Below, one piece after another: positions 10,221 to 21,055 of a stretch of DNA of 64,000 nucleotides. The notes beneath the pieces are model-generated. The model worked only from the letters and a program-made list of their open reading frames with translations. It was not told the origin of the DNA and searched no databases. How positions within the stretch are numbered: the first letter of the stretch is position 1; every line of letters begins with the position of its first letter. Where the stretch lies: positions 744,001 to 808,000 of the forward strand of contig NZ_CP014475.1 of the NCBI RefSeq assembly GCF_001583415.1. Reading direction: 5' to 3'. Position numbers and translations under genes: made by a program. Source of the stretch: Mycolicibacterium phlei (GTDB taxonomy: Bacteria > Actinomycetota > Actinomycetes > Mycobacteriales > Mycobacteriaceae).

Positions 10221-10766
10221 GTGACGCGGGCACCGTCGGAGACTCGGCTGCGCATTCAGCAGGTGGCGCGGGAGTTGTTCGCCGAACAGGGCGTCGGCCG
10301 CACCAGCCTGCAGGACATCGCGAACCGGCTGGGCATCACCAAACCCGCCCTGTACTACCACTTCGACTCGCGCGAGGAGCTGATCCGCAGCATCCTGCAG
10401 CCGCTGGTCGACGAGGGCGAGGCGTTCGTGACCGCGCACGAGACGCTGCGCGCCGCCAAACAGGTCTCCCCGCGCGCGCTGCTGGAGGGCTACTTCGACT
10501 TCCACTACAAGCACCGCGCCGATCTGATGCTGGTGGTCTCGGAGCTGACCGCGCTGGCGGAGTTCGGCCTCGTCGACCGGATGCGGTCGTGGCGTGAGCG
10601 GTTGACCCGGCTGCTGTTCGGCGGCCGCCCGACGCTGGAGCAGTCGGCGCGGGCGACGATCGCGCTGCGCGGGCTGCAGGACTGCTGCCTGGAGTTCGCC
10701 GACGCCGACCGCGACGAACTGCGTCGCGTCACCGTCGACGGCGCGATTGCGGCCCTGGGGCTGTAG
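10221..10766 (+). CDS. TetR-family transcriptional regulator
   Basis: A 181-residue TetR repressor. The N-terminal HTH is clear (QQVARELFAEQGVGRTSLQD, then NRLGITKPALYYHFDSREEL). The C-terminal ligand-binding part is typical in length. I start at the GTG at 10221 (VTRAPSETRLRIQQ); a GTG at 10203 is also possible, and the open frame reaching back to 10161 lies inside the fadB terminator and is unlikely to be translated. It may sense an acyl-CoA and control fadAB, based only on adjacency. Confidence 0.88.
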   Translation: MTRAPSETRLRIQQVARELFAEQGVGRTSLQDIANRLGITKPALYYHFDSREELIRSILQPLVDEGEAFVTAHETLRAAKQVSPRALLEGYFDFHYKHRADLMLVVSELTALAEFGLVDRMRSWRERLTRLLFGGRPTLEQSARATIALRGLQDCCLEFADADRDELRRVTVDGAIAALGL

Positions 10767-10780
10767 CTCTCGCCGGGCCC

Positions 10781-11206
10781 TTAGAACGCGCCGAGATCCG
10801 ACGACAGCCAGTGCTGCGGGCGCATGAAGATGACGACGCTCTCACCGTGCTCGCGGCGGGCGTACTCGAGATAGTCGTCGACCTTCTCGGGCGGCAGGTA
10901 GCGCTTGGTCACCTCGACGAGATGGTCGTCGGTGGCGGGTTCGATGCGGGTGACCGGACCGTCGACCGACACGTAGCGCACCGTGGGTTCGAGCCGCTGC
11001 ACCATCAGCGTGAACTCACCCTGGGCCTCGATGAGCCGGTGCTTGCGGGAGCCGTTGCCGGTGAGCACCCAGGCCTCACCGCCGGGTTGGTACTGGTACC
11101 AGATCGGCACGGTCAACGGCCCGCGTCGGTCGCCCGCGCTCACCGACAGGGCCGCGACGTGGGGTTCGGCGAGAAACTGTTCGCGTTCGTCCTTGGACAG
11201 GGCCAT
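10781..11206 (-). CDS. Pyridoxamine 5'-phosphate oxidase-like flavin/F420-binding protein
   Basis: A 141-residue split-barrel protein of the PPOX superfamily, in which mycobacteria have many FMN-, F420- or haem-binding members. The N-terminal segment LAEPHVAALSVSAGDRRGPL and PIWYQYQPGGEAWVLTGNGS are typical of these small proteins. The substrate is unknown. It is convergent with the TetR gene, 14 bases away. A role in F420-dependent reduction is possible but cannot be read from the sequence alone. Confidence 0.8.
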   Translation of the reverse strand: MALSKDEREQFLAEPHVAALSVSAGDRRGPLTVPIWYQYQPGGEAWVLTGNGSRKHRLIEAQGEFTLMVQRLEPTVRYVSVDGPVTRIEPATDDHLVEVTKRYLPPEKVDDYLEYARREHGESVVIFMRPQHWLSSDLGAF

Positions 11207-11250
11207 GACGCCAGGCTAGTCCCGGAGCCCGACAACGAAAGCCGATTGCG

Positions 11251-11460
11251 TCAGGCGCCGATGCGGGAGAAGAACGCCAGCGAGATCAGGCCGATCGCGA
11301 TCGCCATCGGGGTCTGTCCCATCGAGGCGGTGGCTACGACGCCGACAACCGCCGCGACCGCGATGAGAGCAAGCAGTAGGGCGTAGAACCAGCGAACGCC
11401 GATGGCGCCGCCGGGACGCACCGAGTGCCTGTCCATCCGGGTCATCGGATCACGGGGCAC
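11251..11460 (-). CDS. Small two-helix membrane protein
   Basis: A 69-residue protein with two predicted membrane segments, about residues 24-45 (WFYALLLALIAVAAVVGVVA) and 50-66 (PMAIAIGLISLAFFS). The N-terminus is positively charged, suggesting it faces the cytoplasm. I support the GTG at 11460 because a strong AGGAGG lies 5 bases before it (11466-11471). ATG codons at codon 6 and codon 9 are alternatives. The function is unknown. A long hairpin lies two bases upstream of the ribosome binding site (see separate entry), which suggests translational or transcriptional control. Confidence 0.7.
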   Translation of the reverse strand: MPRDPMTRMDRHSVRPGGAIGVRWFYALLLALIAVAAVVGVVATASMGQTPMAIAIGLISLAFFSRIGA

Positions 11461-11472
11461 GATCGCCTCCTC

Positions 11473-11512
11473 TGTGGCTCAGGTCACATGTTCATCGAAT
11501 GTGTGAGCCACA
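11473..11512 (-). promoter_or_regulatory. 40-nt hairpin (with CRP-like site) in the leader of the small membrane protein gene
   Basis: Perfect 9-base arms TGTGGCTCA (11473-11481) and TGAGCCACA (11504-11512) continue, after a 3-base bulge, as CACAT (11485-11489) pairing with ATGTG (11499-11503). That is 14 base pairs closed by a 9-nt loop. The left side also reads TGTGG-N6-TCACA (11473-11488), one mismatch from the CRP consensus. The hairpin ends two bases from the Shine-Dalgarno of the minus-strand gene. Confidence 0.55.
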
Positions 11513-11758
11513 CCATACAACAGGTTCGACCGGTGGATGAAGCGGTACGGGCAACGTCGCGGGCGCCGAAATTCCAGGTCCCGTCGGGTCACCGGCGCGT
11601 CACGGCGCTGCGGAGATGACGGATTTGACGTCTGCGCAGCATACCGATCATGGTGAGTGTGGCTAAGTGATTTGCGTGCCGGTTCGAGGCCGGATCGGGT
11701 GCGGCAAACCCGGCTCGCCTCCCGAATCCGGCGTGGCGGTGGCTTAGAGTCGGAAGCC
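11513..11758. other. Divergent intergenic region with no further feature seen
   Basis: About 245 bases between the hairpin leader and the LLM oxidoreductase gene. I see no convincing reading frame, RNA gene or repeat. The region is less GC-rich near 11630-11680 and could hold promoters for the plus-strand gene. Confidence 0.4.
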
Positions 11759-12751
11759 ATGCGCTTCGGACTGTTCATCCCGCAGGGCTGGCGACTCGAT
11801 CTCGTTGATATCCCGGTTGAAGAGCAGTGGCCCGTGATGCGCGACCTCGCGCTCTACGCCGACGCCACCGAGGCGTGGGACTCCCTGTGGGTGTACGACC
11901 ACTTCCACACCGTGCCGGTGCCGACCGACGAGGCCACCCACGAGGCGTGGTCGCTGATGGCGGCCTACGCGGCGACCACCTCGCGGATCAGGCTCGGCCA
12001 GATGTGCACCGCGATGAGCTACCGCAACCCGGTCTATCTGGCGAAGGTGGCGGCGACCACCGACATCATCTCCGGCGGCCGGGTGCAGATGGGCATCGGC
12101 GCCGGCTGGTACGAGCACGAGTGGCTGGCCTACGGCTACGGCTTCCCCTCGGCGCGGGAGCGACTGGCCCGTCTCGACGAGGGCGTGCAGATCATGCGCG
12201 ACGCCTGGCGCGACGGCCGGGTCACCTTCGAGGGCAGGCACTACCACGTCAACGGCGCCATCGTGCAGCCGAAACCGTTGCAGGACGGCGGGATTCCGCT
12301 CTGGATCGCCGGCGGCGGGGAGAAGGTCACGCTGCGCATCGCCGCGAGGTTCGCCCAGTACACGAACTTCACCTGCGAACCGGGCGGCTTCAAGCACAAG
12401 TCGCAGGTGCTCGCCGACCACTGCCGTGAGGTGGGCACCGACTTCGGCGCCATCGTGCGCTCGGCCAACTTCAACGCCGTCATCGGCGAGTCCGAGGCCG
12501 ACGTCCGCGACCGGGTGGCGCGGCTGCGGGCCCGCCAGACCACCAAGGTCGACGCCGAGGCCGTCGACGCCATGCTCAACTCGGTCACCGCGCCCGAATC
12601 CGCAAGCGGCACACCGGAACAGGTGGTCGAGAAGCTCAAGGCCATGCGTGACCTCGGCTGCGAGTACGCGATCCTGTACTTCCCGGAGGCCGCCTACGAC
12701 CGGTCCGGGATCGAACTGTTCGCGCGCGAGGTCATCCCGGCGCTGAGCTGA
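11759..12751 (+). CDS. LLM-class (luciferase-like) F420-dependent oxidoreductase
   Basis: A 330-residue TIM-barrel oxidoreductase of the luciferase-like monooxygenase superfamily; mycobacterial members mostly use coenzyme F420. Typical stretches are MRFGLFIPQGWRLDL at the start, YADATEAWDSLWVYDHFHTV, RIRLGQMCTAMSYRNPVYLA, and GRVQMGIGAGWYEHEWLAYG, which contributes to the cofactor site. The start is ATG at 11759; the open frame begins about 100 bases earlier but that part lacks homology-like character. The substrate is unknown. It stands alone, followed 50 bases later by a cupin gene on the same strand. Confidence 0.9.
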   Translation: MRFGLFIPQGWRLDLVDIPVEEQWPVMRDLALYADATEAWDSLWVYDHFHTVPVPTDEATHEAWSLMAAYAATTSRIRLGQMCTAMSYRNPVYLAKVAATTDIISGGRVQMGIGAGWYEHEWLAYGYGFPSARERLARLDEGVQIMRDAWRDGRVTFEGRHYHVNGAIVQPKPLQDGGIPLWIAGGGEKVTLRIAARFAQYTNFTCEPGGFKHKSQVLADHCREVGTDFGAIVRSANFNAVIGESEADVRDRVARLRARQTTKVDAEAVDAMLNSVTAPESASGTPEQVVEKLKAMRDLGCEYAILYFPEAAYDRSGIELFAREVIPALS

Positions 12752-12801
12752 GCCGCCGAACACGGCCCGCGACCGGGGTCGCCGGTCCTACGATCCGGCG
12801 T

Positions 12802-13146
12802 ATGAACAAGACCTCGCTGACCGCATTGGCGCGCCAACAACTCGAAACCGCCCGCGGTGCCAGCAGCGGCCGCAGTGCGCAGACCGTCTACGGCGGCCAC
12901 GAACACTCGCTGCGCCAGACGTTGATCGCGCTGCGCGCCGGCGCCAGCCTCGACGAGCACGAGACCAACGGCGAGGCCACGCTGCAGGTGCTGCACGGCA
13001 AGGTGCGTCTCACCGACCACACCGCCAACTGGGAGGGCTCAGCGGGCGATCACATCATCGTGCCCAAGACACGGCACGGGCTGACCGCCCTGGAGGATGC
13101 CGCCGTCCTGCTGACGGTGTCCAACCCCGTCGGCCCGCACGTCTGA
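12802..13146 (+). CDS. Small cupin-domain protein
   Basis: A 114-residue single-domain cupin. The two cupin motifs are recognisable: DEHETNGEATLQVLHGKVRL (motif 1, with H and E in metal-ligand positions) and GDHIIVPKTRHGLTALED (motif 2, with the terminal H). Such small cupins bind a metal or small ligand; the role here is not known. It may be cotranscribed with the upstream oxidoreductase gene, though 50 bases separate them. Confidence 0.85.
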   Translation: MNKTSLTALARQQLETARGASSGRSAQTVYGGHEHSLRQTLIALRAGASLDEHETNGEATLQVLHGKVRLTDHTANWEGSAGDHIIVPKTRHGLTALEDAAVLLTVSNPVGPHV

Positions 13147-13152
13147 CCGACG

Positions 13153-13704
13153 TCAGCCCAGCGGGCCGGCGGCCGGCATCGGCGGGGGAGGCGGGTTGTC
13201 GTACCAGCCCGGCGGCTCCGGCCCGGAGATCGGGTAGTAGCCCTCCGGCAGCGGCGGGCCGCCGCCCTCGGTGCCCGGCTGCGACGCCGGGGTCGACGAC
13301 TCCGGTGCGGTGATCGAGGTGTAGCCCGGCGGCAGTGGCGGCGCGGGACCGGCCCCGGGCGGGGCGCCCGGCGCCATCGGGGGCATCCCGTCGGGGGTGC
13401 CGAACGGGTTCTTGACCTGGTTCCAGGCGTCACGCAGGAAGCCCAGCGGACCGTCCCCCGAGCCGTAGGCCTGGTTCTGCAGCTGTGGGACCGGCGGCGG
13501 GCCGGCCGGCGGCGGCGCGGGCGGCGGTGCCGGACCGTCGTCGACGATCACCACCGGCTGCCCGGGCGGCAGCGGCTCACCCGGCGGCACCGTCGGCGCC
13601 GCGGGCTGGGCGAACGCGGGGGCCGGAAGCAGCCACGCGCCCATGCCGACGGCGACGCCTGCCACAGTCAGCCGGACGGCGCGCTTGTGCTGACGTCCTG
13701 TCAT
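13153..13704 (-). CDS. Exported proline-rich protein
   Basis: A 183-residue protein with a cleavable signal peptide (basic MTGRQHKR, hydrophobic core, cleavage after APAFA near residue 32). The mature part is dominated by proline, alanine and glycine (PAPPPAPPPAGPPPVPQLQN and later PP runs), with a central less biased segment SGDGPLGFLRDAWNQVKNPF. It is probably cell-wall associated and disordered. No catalytic domain is seen. The start is ATG at 13704; the longer frame upstream overlaps the XPB gene and is not used. It is convergent with the cupin gene and lies 16 bases downstream of the XPB helicase on the same strand. Confidence 0.8.
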   Translation of the reverse strand: MTGRQHKRAVRLTVAGVAVGMGAWLLPAPAFAQPAAPTVPPGEPLPPGQPVVIVDDGPAPPPAPPPAGPPPVPQLQNQAYGSGDGPLGFLRDAWNQVKNPFGTPDGMPPMAPGAPPGAGPAPPLPPGYTSITAPESSTPASQPGTEGGGPPLPEGYYPISGPEPPGWYDNPPPPPMPAAGPLG

Positions 13705-13720
13705 GGGTGTCGAGGCTAGC

Positions 13721-15370
13721 TCAGATCGCGGGGCCGAGCAGGTCGTCGGCGTCCTTGATGACGTATCCGTAGCCCTGTTCGGCCAGGAACCGCTGCCGGT
13801 GTGCGGCGTACTCGGCGTCGAGGCTGTCGCGGGAGACCACCGAGTAGAACACCGCGCCGCCGCCGTCGGCCTTGGGCCGCAGCAGCCGGCCCAGCCGCTG
13901 CGCCTCCTCCTGCCGCGAGCCGAACGTCCCCGACACCTGGACGGCGACGCTGGCCTCGGGCAGGTCGATGGAGAAGTTGGCGACCTTGGACACCACCAGG
14001 GTGGAGATCTCGCCGCTGCGGAACCTGTCGAACAGCGCCTCACGCTCGGAGTTCTTCGTCGACCCCTGGATCACCGGGGCGTCGAGCTCGCGGCCCAGCT
14101 CCTCGAGCTGGTCCAGGTAGGCGCCGATCACCAGCGTCTGCTCGCCCTTGTGCCGTTCCAGGATCGACTTCACCACCGCGATCTTGGTGTGAGCCGTCGA
14201 GCACAGCTTGTAGCGCTCGTCGGGTTCGGCGGTGGCGTAGAGCATGCGCTCGTTGTCGGTCATCGTCACCCGCACCTCGATGCACTCGGCGGGGGCGATC
14301 CAGCCCTGGGCCTCGATGTCCTTCCAGGGCGCGTCGTAGCGCTTCGGGCCGATGAGGCTGAACACGTCGCCCTCGCGGCCGTCCTCGCGGATCAGCGTGG
14401 CGGTCAGCCCGAGGCGGCGGCGCGACTGCAAATCGGCCGTCATCCGGAACACCGGGGCCGGCAGCAGGTGCACCTCGTCGTAGATGATCAGGCCCCAGTC
14501 GCGGCTGTCGAACAGCTCCAGGTGCTTGTATTCGCCCTTGGTGCGGCGGGTGATCACCTGGTAGGTGGCGATGGTGACCGGGCGGATCTCCTTGCGCTCC
14601 CCGGAGTACTCGCCGATCTCGTTCTCGGTCAGCGAGGTCCGGTTGATCAGCTCGCGCTTCCACTGCCTGCCGGCGACGGTGTTGGTCACCAGGATCAGCG
14701 TGGTGGCGCTGGCCTTGGCCATCGCCGCGGCGCCGACGAGCGTCTTGCCCGCCCCGCAGGGCAGCACCACCACACCCGAGCCGCCCTCCCAGAACGAGTC
14801 GGTGGCCATCTGCTGGTAGTCGCGCAGCTGCCAGCCGTTCTGCTCCAGCGCGATGGGGTGGGCCTCGCCGTCGACGTAACCGGCGAGGTCCTCGGCCGGC
14901 CAGCCGATCTTGAGCAGCATCTGTTTGACGCGGCCGCGCTCGCTGGCGTGCACGATCACGGTGTCGTCGTCGACGCGGGCGCCCAGCATCGGCGCGATCT
15001 TCTTGTTGCGCAGCACCTCCTCGAGCACCGCGCGGTCGAGGCTGACCAGCGTCAGCCCGTGCGCCGGGTGCTTGACCAGCTGCAGGCGGCCGTAGCGGCT
15101 CATCGTGTCGACGATGTCGACCAGCAGCGGCTGCGGCACCGCGTAGCGCGAGTAGGTGACCAGCGCGTCGACGACCTGCTCGGCGTCGTGGCCGGCGGCG
15201 CGGGCGTTCCACAGCGCCAGCGGGGTGATGCGGTAGGTGTGCACGTGCTCAGGGGCGCGTTCGAGCTCGGCGAACGGGGCAATCGCGGCACGCGCGGCGC
15301 CCGCCAGTTCGTGGTCGACTTCGAGCAGCACCGTCTTATCGGACTGCACAATCAGCGGGCCGTCAGTCAT
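13721..15370 (-). CDS. XPB/ERCC3-type DNA helicase
   Basis: A 549-residue superfamily 2 helicase of the bacterial XPB group (M. tuberculosis Rv0861c type). Motif I is LPCGAGKTLVGAAA, motif II is the DEVH box (IYDEVHLL), motif III is LTATL, and motif VI is QRLGRLLRPK. The N-terminal region (residues 1-170) matches the helicase-associated damage-recognition part of bacterial XPB. It unwinds DNA 3' to 5' and is thought to act in repair. The start is ATG at 15370 (MTDGPLIVQSDKTVLLEVD). It is preceded, on the same strand, by a gene for a large helicase-associated protein, and the pair is conserved in mycobacteria. Confidence 0.95.
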   Translation of the reverse strand: MTDGPLIVQSDKTVLLEVDHELAGAARAAIAPFAELERAPEHVHTYRITPLALWNARAAGHDAEQVVDALVTYSRYAVPQPLLVDIVDTMSRYGRLQLVKHPAHGLTLVSLDRAVLEEVLRNKKIAPMLGARVDDDTVIVHASERGRVKQMLLKIGWPAEDLAGYVDGEAHPIALEQNGWQLRDYQQMATDSFWEGGSGVVVLPCGAGKTLVGAAAMAKASATTLILVTNTVAGRQWKRELINRTSLTENEIGEYSGERKEIRPVTIATYQVITRRTKGEYKHLELFDSRDWGLIIYDEVHLLPAPVFRMTADLQSRRRLGLTATLIREDGREGDVFSLIGPKRYDAPWKDIEAQGWIAPAECIEVRVTMTDNERMLYATAEPDERYKLCSTAHTKIAVVKSILERHKGEQTLVIGAYLDQLEELGRELDAPVIQGSTKNSEREALFDRFRSGEISTLVVSKVANFSIDLPEASVAVQVSGTFGSRQEEAQRLGRLLRPKADGGGAVFYSVVSRDSLDAEYAAHRQRFLAEQGYGYVIKDADDLLGPAI

Positions 15371-15438
15371 TCTGTCCATTATCCGCACGCCGCCGACTAC
15401 GGCTCCCGCGATCGACGCGGCTGCACGCGCAGCGCAGG

Positions 15439-17700
15439 TCAGGACGGCTCGGCGGAGGCGACCACCGAGGTGATGCGGTGCACCGCGAAGTCGCGGACCC
15501 GGTTGGAGGCGTGGTCGAAGGCCGTGAGCTGACCGCCGCGCACGTTGATCGGCGCCACCACCCGCTGGGTGGCCACCCCGGCGGGGTCGACGTAGCCGAT
15601 AACCACCGACTCCTGCATGATCGCGGCCTCCTGCAGCAGCGCGATCGCCGCCGCCGGGTCCAGCCGCTCCCCGGACGTCGGGGAGTTGGCCACCTTGCGC
15701 AGCACCGCGACGATCGCGCCCAGCGTCTTGACGTTCGGCCGCGGGGCGGGCCGGTACACCCGCCGCTGACCCGCCGGCATCGGCACCCGGGCGCCGTGTG
15801 AGCGCAGGTCGACGATCGCGCCGGTGGAGTCCTCGGCGGCCGGGGCGAACCCGGCCCGCCGCAGCGCGGCCAGCACGTCGCCGATCGGCGCCTGCGACAC
15901 CGCGACCGTCGGCGCCAGCAGTCTCATCTCGAGCCCCTCGACGGCCGGTGCGCTCACCGCCTGCGCCAGCAGCGCGGCGTCCTCGCACCGCACGAACGAC
16001 GACGCCATCCCGACCCGCAGTTGACCGTGCCTGCGCGCGACGTCGTCGATCAGATAGGTAAGTCCCTGCGGCACAGGTGTTTTCGAATGCCGCTCGAAGA
16101 ACGCGTGCAGGTGGCCCGCGGTGCGTCCGGTGTCGAGGGCGTGGCGGATCGACGTCTCGCTGATCCGGTACACCATCGCCGCGCCCGCGGACTCGACGGT
16201 GGCGACCTCGGCCAGCTGCTCGGCGAGCTCCCGCTCCAGCGGCCCGGGCACCACCACGGTCAGGTCGGCCTGCAGCAGAAAGTGGTCCAGCGGCGCGGGC
16301 AGCGCCTTGTCCATCGCCTTGACCACGGCGTCCTCGGGCTCGCCGGCCAGCAGCGCCCGCCCGGGGGAGCTGAGCGCGCCGCGGCCCACCAGGCCCAGCG
16401 CCGCCGCCTCGGTCAGCAGATCGCCGACGGGGCCGGGCTGCAGCCGGGCCGCCCAGCGCGGCCGGTGCCACACCAGCGCCCGCGCCACCGACGTCGCGTC
16501 CACCCCCGCGCCCGGCGGCAGCTCGGCAAGCAGCCCCAGCAGCAGCCGGCGGTCCAGCGGCGCCGCGGTGGAGAACAACGAATCCGACAGCGCCGCATAC
16601 GGTTTCCCGTCGGGTCCACGGCCGCCGATCAGGCTGGGCCTGCCGTGCAGATCCAGCCAGGCCGCCGCCAGCAGATGCCACTTGACCGCGGTGGGCGCTT
16701 CCAGGAAGCGGTCCGCCGACACCGTCGGCGCCCAGTACGGGCCGTCGCCGTCCTCGGGTTCGGGATCGGGGATCCCGGAGTTGATCAGCCCGGCCGCGGC
16801 GGTGATCTCCAGGATCAACCCCAGCCGCGGCTCGGCGATGCCGGTGGACTTCGCCAGCCGCTTGAGCTCGCGCACCCCGAGCCCGCCGTTGCGCAGCTCG
16901 GGAACCGGTGTGCCGGACAGGGTCTCGATCACCACCTCGACCTCGCGCAGCAGGTCGAGCACCGCGCCGGCGGCCACCGCGTCGACGTCGGCGACCGTCG
17001 TCGTCGCCACCACCGGGTCGGGCCGGCTCAACCCGACCGGGCCGGGCAGCTCGCCGCGCATCACCTGGCCGACCAGCCGCGGCAGGATCACGGTGTCGGC
17101 GTCGAGCTGGCGCAGCAGCCCGGCGGCCAGCAGCCGCTGCACCGGCCGGTCCGGGGGTGTCCCCGGCGCGGCGTCGCGGGTGCGGCCCACCGGTGAGCCC
17201 TCCAGCAGCCGCCTGAGCAGCTCGGACTCGGCCTCGCCCAGCCCCTCCAGCCGGGCGGCGATCTCCTCGGCCGTCAGGCCGCCGTCCTCGACCGTCGCCT
17301 GCCCGGGGTACCAGGGCAGCGACGTGCCGGCCTCGGCGGCCACCCGCAGCGCCGTGTCGCCCCACACCAGCGCCCGCTCGGCCAGCGCGTCCAGCGCCGC
17401 GACGACGGCGGTCTCCGGGGCCCGCTCACCGATCAGCTCGAGCAGCTTGGCCACCGGCACCGGGGTGGTGTCGGCGTGCAGCACCACCAGCGCGTCGAGC
17501 ACCGCAAGGTGCAGGAAGTCGAGGTCGTCGGTGGCGGCCTTCACCGACTGGCGGGACTGGGCGCGCGCCGCCAGGGCCGCGATCGTCCCCGGCGGGGGCT
17601 GGGTCAGGTCTGGCCGCAGCTCCAGCAGGCGGACGAGACGTTCGTCGGGGAGATCGGCCAACCAGGCGCCCAGGGGGACGCCTGGACTGTTTCCGGTCAT
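15439..17700 (-). CDS. Helicase-associated protein (Rv0862c-like) with C-terminal WYL-like domain
   Basis: A 753-residue protein always found beside the XPB-type helicase in mycobacteria (Rv0862c position). It has no helicase motifs. The body is alpha-helical and leucine-rich with several winged-helix-like segments. The C-terminal 70 residues ([19 protein letters not shown], then [20 protein letters not shown]) resemble the WYL fold, which binds ligand or nucleic acid. A link to XPB in DNA repair or damage sensing is inferred from the conserved pairing. The start is ATG at 17700. Confidence 0.88.
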   Translation of the reverse strand: MTGNSPGVPLGAWLADLPDERLVRLLELRPDLTQPPPGTIAALAARAQSRQSVKAATDDLDFLHLAVLDALVVLHADTTPVPVAKLLELIGERAPETAVVAALDALAERALVWGDTALRVAAEAGTSLPWYPGQATVEDGGLTAEEIAARLEGLGEAESELLRRLLEGSPVGRTRDAAPGTPPDRPVQRLLAAGLLRQLDADTVILPRLVGQVMRGELPGPVGLSRPDPVVATTTVADVDAVAAGAVLDLLREVEVVIETLSGTPVPELRNGGLGVRELKRLAKSTGIAEPRLGLILEITAAAGLINSGIPDPEPEDGDGPYWAPTVSADRFLEAPTAVKWHLLAAAWLDLHGRPSLIGGRGPDGKPYAALSDSLFSTAAPLDRRLLLGLLAELPPGAGVDATSVARALVWHRPRWAARLQPGPVGDLLTEAAALGLVGRGALSSPGRALLAGEPEDAVVKAMDKALPAPLDHFLLQADLTVVVPGPLERELAEQLAEVATVESAGAAMVYRISETSIRHALDTGRTAGHLHAFFERHSKTPVPQGLTYLIDDVARRHGQLRVGMASSFVRCEDAALLAQAVSAPAVEGLEMRLLAPTVAVSQAPIGDVLAALRRAGFAPAAEDSTGAIVDLRSHGARVPMPAGQRRVYRPAPRPNVKTLGAIVAVLRKVANSPTSGERLDPAAAIALLQEAAIMQESVVIGYVDPAGVATQRVVAPINVRGGQLTAFDHASNRVRDFAVHRITSVVASAEPS

Positions 17701-17765
17701 TGCTGACCAGCGTAAAGCAGGACGGCGGTGTCGCCACCGCCCGAGCCATTTGCCACAATGTGGTC

Positions 17766-17954
17766 GTGGCAGACAACAAAGGGAAGAACCATTACGTCGA
17801 TCCGGGCTGGCCGGCGACTGCTGACGGCGAGCATGCGGTGTCGGAGCTGGCTACCGACCGTACCGGCGCACTGTCGCCGTTCGGTGAGCTGACCTTCCCG
17901 TTGCCCGCCGACGAGCTGCCGTACCTGCACCCGGTAACGGTCGTCAACAAGTAA
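17766..17954 (+). CDS. Conserved small protein (Rv0863-like)
   Basis: A 62-residue protein starting at GTG 17766 ([20 protein letters not shown]). It lies two bases before moaC on the same strand, in the position of M. tuberculosis Rv0863, so it is probably cotranscribed with moaC-mog-moaE. It is polar, without membrane segments or a recognised domain. The function is unknown. An upstream extension of the frame to 17700 overlaps the divergent gene's start and is not favoured. Confidence 0.75.
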   Translation: MADNKGKNHYVDPGWPATADGEHAVSELATDRTGALSPFGELTFPLPADELPYLHPVTVVNK

Positions 17955-17956
17955 CG

Positions 17957-18436
17957 GTGACCGACCAGCCCCGCCTCTCTCACCTCGACGAGACCGGGGC
18001 GGCCCACATGGTCGACGTCACCGCGAAGGACGTCACCAAGCGCACCGCCGTCGCGGCGGGCGTGCTGCACACCACCTCCGACGTCGTCGCGATGATCGCC
18101 GCCGGCGGCCTGCCCAAGGGCGATGCGCTGGCCACCGCCCGCATCGCGGGCATCCTGGCGGCCAAGCACACCAGTGATCTGATCCCGCTGTGCCACCAGC
18201 TGGCTCTCACCGGTGTCGACGTCGACTTCGAGATCGGCGAGGCCACCATCGGCATCACCGCCACCGTGCGCAGCACCGACCGCACCGGCGTCGAGATGGA
18301 GGCCCTGACCGCCGTCAGCGTGGCCGCGCTGACCGTCTACGACATGATCAAGGCCGTCGACCCCGCCGCCCGCATCGACGACATCCGGGTGCTGCGCAAG
18401 GAGGGCGGCAAGACCGGCACCTGGGTGCGCCCATGA
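17957..18436 (+). CDS. moaC: Cyclic pyranopterin monophosphate synthase MoaC
   Basis: MoaC converts the MoaA product into cyclic pyranopterin monophosphate, the first stable intermediate of molybdenum cofactor synthesis. The 159-residue protein has the hallmark [16 protein letters not shown] near residue 20 and [13 protein letters not shown] near residue 75, the family's active-site segments. It starts with GTG at 17957. Its stop overlaps the mog start (ATGA). Confidence 0.97.
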   Translation: MTDQPRLSHLDETGAAHMVDVTAKDVTKRTAVAAGVLHTTSDVVAMIAAGGLPKGDALATARIAGILAAKHTSDLIPLCHQLALTGVDVDFEIGEATIGITATVRSTDRTGVEMEALTAVSVAALTVYDMIKAVDPAARIDDIRVLRKEGGKTGTWVRP

Positions 18437-18909
18437 GATCCGGCCGCGTCGTCGTCGCGTCCACCCGCGCCGCCGTAGGCGTCTACGAGGACCGCACCGG
18501 GCCGGTGATCGTCGAGTGGCTCTGCGCCCGCGGCATCAGTACGCCCGCACCCGCCGTCGTCCCCGACGGCGACCCGGTGGCCGAGGCGATCTCGGCCGCG
18601 GTGGCCGACGGCGCCGACGTCGTCATCACCTCCGGCGGCACCGGCATCTCACCGACCGACCGCACCGCCGAGGCGACCGCCGCGCTGCTGGACTACCAGA
18701 TCCCCGGGCTGGCCGACGCGATCCGGCGGGCCGGGGAGGACAAGGTGCCGACAGCGGTGCTGTCGCGCGGCGTGTGCGGGGTGAAGGGCCGCACCCTGAT
18801 CGTGAACCTGCCCGGATCCCCGGGCGGCGTCAAGGACGGTCTGGGCGTGCTGGACCGCGTCCTCGAGCACGCCCTTGACCAGCTCAGCGGAGGAGACCAC
18901 CCGCGATGA
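18433..18909 (+). CDS. mog: Molybdopterin biosynthesis protein Mog/MoaB
   Basis: A 158-residue MoaB/Mog-family protein, which adenylylates molybdopterin before molybdate insertion. The central motif [16 protein letters not shown] (residues about 62-77) and [12 protein letters not shown] near the C-terminus form the MPT-binding site. The ATG at 18433 overlaps the moaC stop; the ATG of moaE overlaps its own stop at 18906. A longer frame reaching back into moaC is a shadow. Confidence 0.95.
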   Translation: MRSGRVVVASTRAAVGVYEDRTGPVIVEWLCARGISTPAPAVVPDGDPVAEAISAAVADGADVVITSGGTGISPTDRTAEATAALLDYQIPGLADAIRRAGEDKVPTAVLSRGVCGVKGRTLIVNLPGSPGGVKDGLGVLDRVLEHALDQLSGGDHPR

Positions 18910-19334
18910 CCGCCGTCGTTCTGCGCGCGGATTTGTCCGAGCTCCCGATCGACCTCGGTGAGCACGAGGCGCTGGTCGCCGATGCCGCCGCCGGCGCGGT
19001 GGTGAGCTTCGCGGGTGTGGTGCGCAACCACGACGGCGGCCGGTCCGTCACCCGGCTGGAGTACTCCGCGCACCCCACGGCGGCGAAGACGCTGGCCGAG
19101 GTGGCCGCGGAGGTCGCGGCGCAGGCCACCGGGGTGCGCGCGATCGCGGTCAGCCACCGCATCGGTGACCTGGAGATCGGCGACGCCGCGCTGGTGGCCG
19201 CGGTGGCGGCCGATCACCGCGCGGCGGCGTTCCAGACCTGCGCGCGGCTGGTCGACGTCGTCAAGGAGCGGCTACCGGTGTGGAAGCACCAGTTCTTCGC
19301 CGACGGCACCGACGAGTGGGTGAATTCGGCTTAA
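18906..19334 (+). CDS. moaE: Molybdopterin synthase catalytic subunit MoaE
   Basis: MoaE is the large subunit of molybdopterin synthase; it transfers two sulfurs from the MoaD thiocarboxylate to cyclic pyranopterin. The 142-residue protein has [19 protein letters not shown], the histidine-containing [20 protein letters not shown] and the catalytic-lysine end motif [15 protein letters not shown]. Its partner moaD lies 1.7 kb away on the opposite strand, so the pathway genes are split around rpfA, as in M. tuberculosis (Rv0864-Rv0869c). Confidence 0.96.
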   Translation: MTAVVLRADLSELPIDLGEHEALVADAAAGAVVSFAGVVRNHDGGRSVTRLEYSAHPTAAKTLAEVAAEVAAQATGVRAIAVSHRIGDLEIGDAALVAAVAADHRAAAFQTCARLVDVVKERLPVWKHQFFADGTDEWVNSA

Positions 19335-19345
19335 GGCCGGACCGA

Positions 19346-20671
<1,326 letters not shown>

Positions 20672-20689
20672 TCAGCTGTCGGGTTCGGG

Positions 20690-20940
20690 CGGAGAGGCTG
20701 CCCGGCCACGTCGCGGTCGACGTCGGCTTCACCCCTAGGAGCGTGCGCTCCTGGTCCGCTGCTGCACGGTGGACCGGTTGGGTCCCCCGCCTCCATCCTG
20801 TTCGTCTTCGTGGGGTTCCCGCGGCCAGCGGATGGAGCTCGGCGCTGCTGGTCGCGGCGGGCCGGTCGGTTTGCGGTCGACTGGCCTGGGACTGAACGGT
20901 AACGGGTCCGCCGGAGCCCGTCATCTTTTGGCCGTTACGG
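20690..20940 (-). promoter_or_regulatory. ydaO/yuaA-type (c-di-AMP) riboswitch leader of rpfA
   Basis: Read on the minus strand, the rpfA leader contains GGGGGACCCAACC (20788-20776) and GGGGTGAAGCC (20735-20725), close to the two best-conserved motifs of the c-di-AMP riboswitch class, with paired segments between them. M. tuberculosis rpfA is known to carry this riboswitch. Boundaries are approximate. A TAGAAT -10-like hexamer at 20964-20959 would start transcription about 317 bases before the rpfA start codon. Confidence 0.75.
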
Positions 20941-21055
20941 CGTTTTGTGCGGCGGCAAATTCTAAAAGGGCTCTAAACCGCCAGGATTCTCGGGCGTTTT
21001 CGCAGGACTTTTCGCCGCTCCACCCGGCCGTAGCCAGTCCGTTACCATTCTGTTA

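Noticed and set aside
6702..10514. 1270-codon open frame on the minus strand across fadA-fadB
   Set aside because: It is a shadow of the high-GC coding strand; the translation is Arg/Asp/Gly/Leu-rich without domains, and fadA and fadB are clear on the other strand.
11655..11710. tRNA-like GGTTCGAGGCC segment
   Set aside because: It resembles a T-arm but no acceptor, D or anticodon stems can be folded around it.
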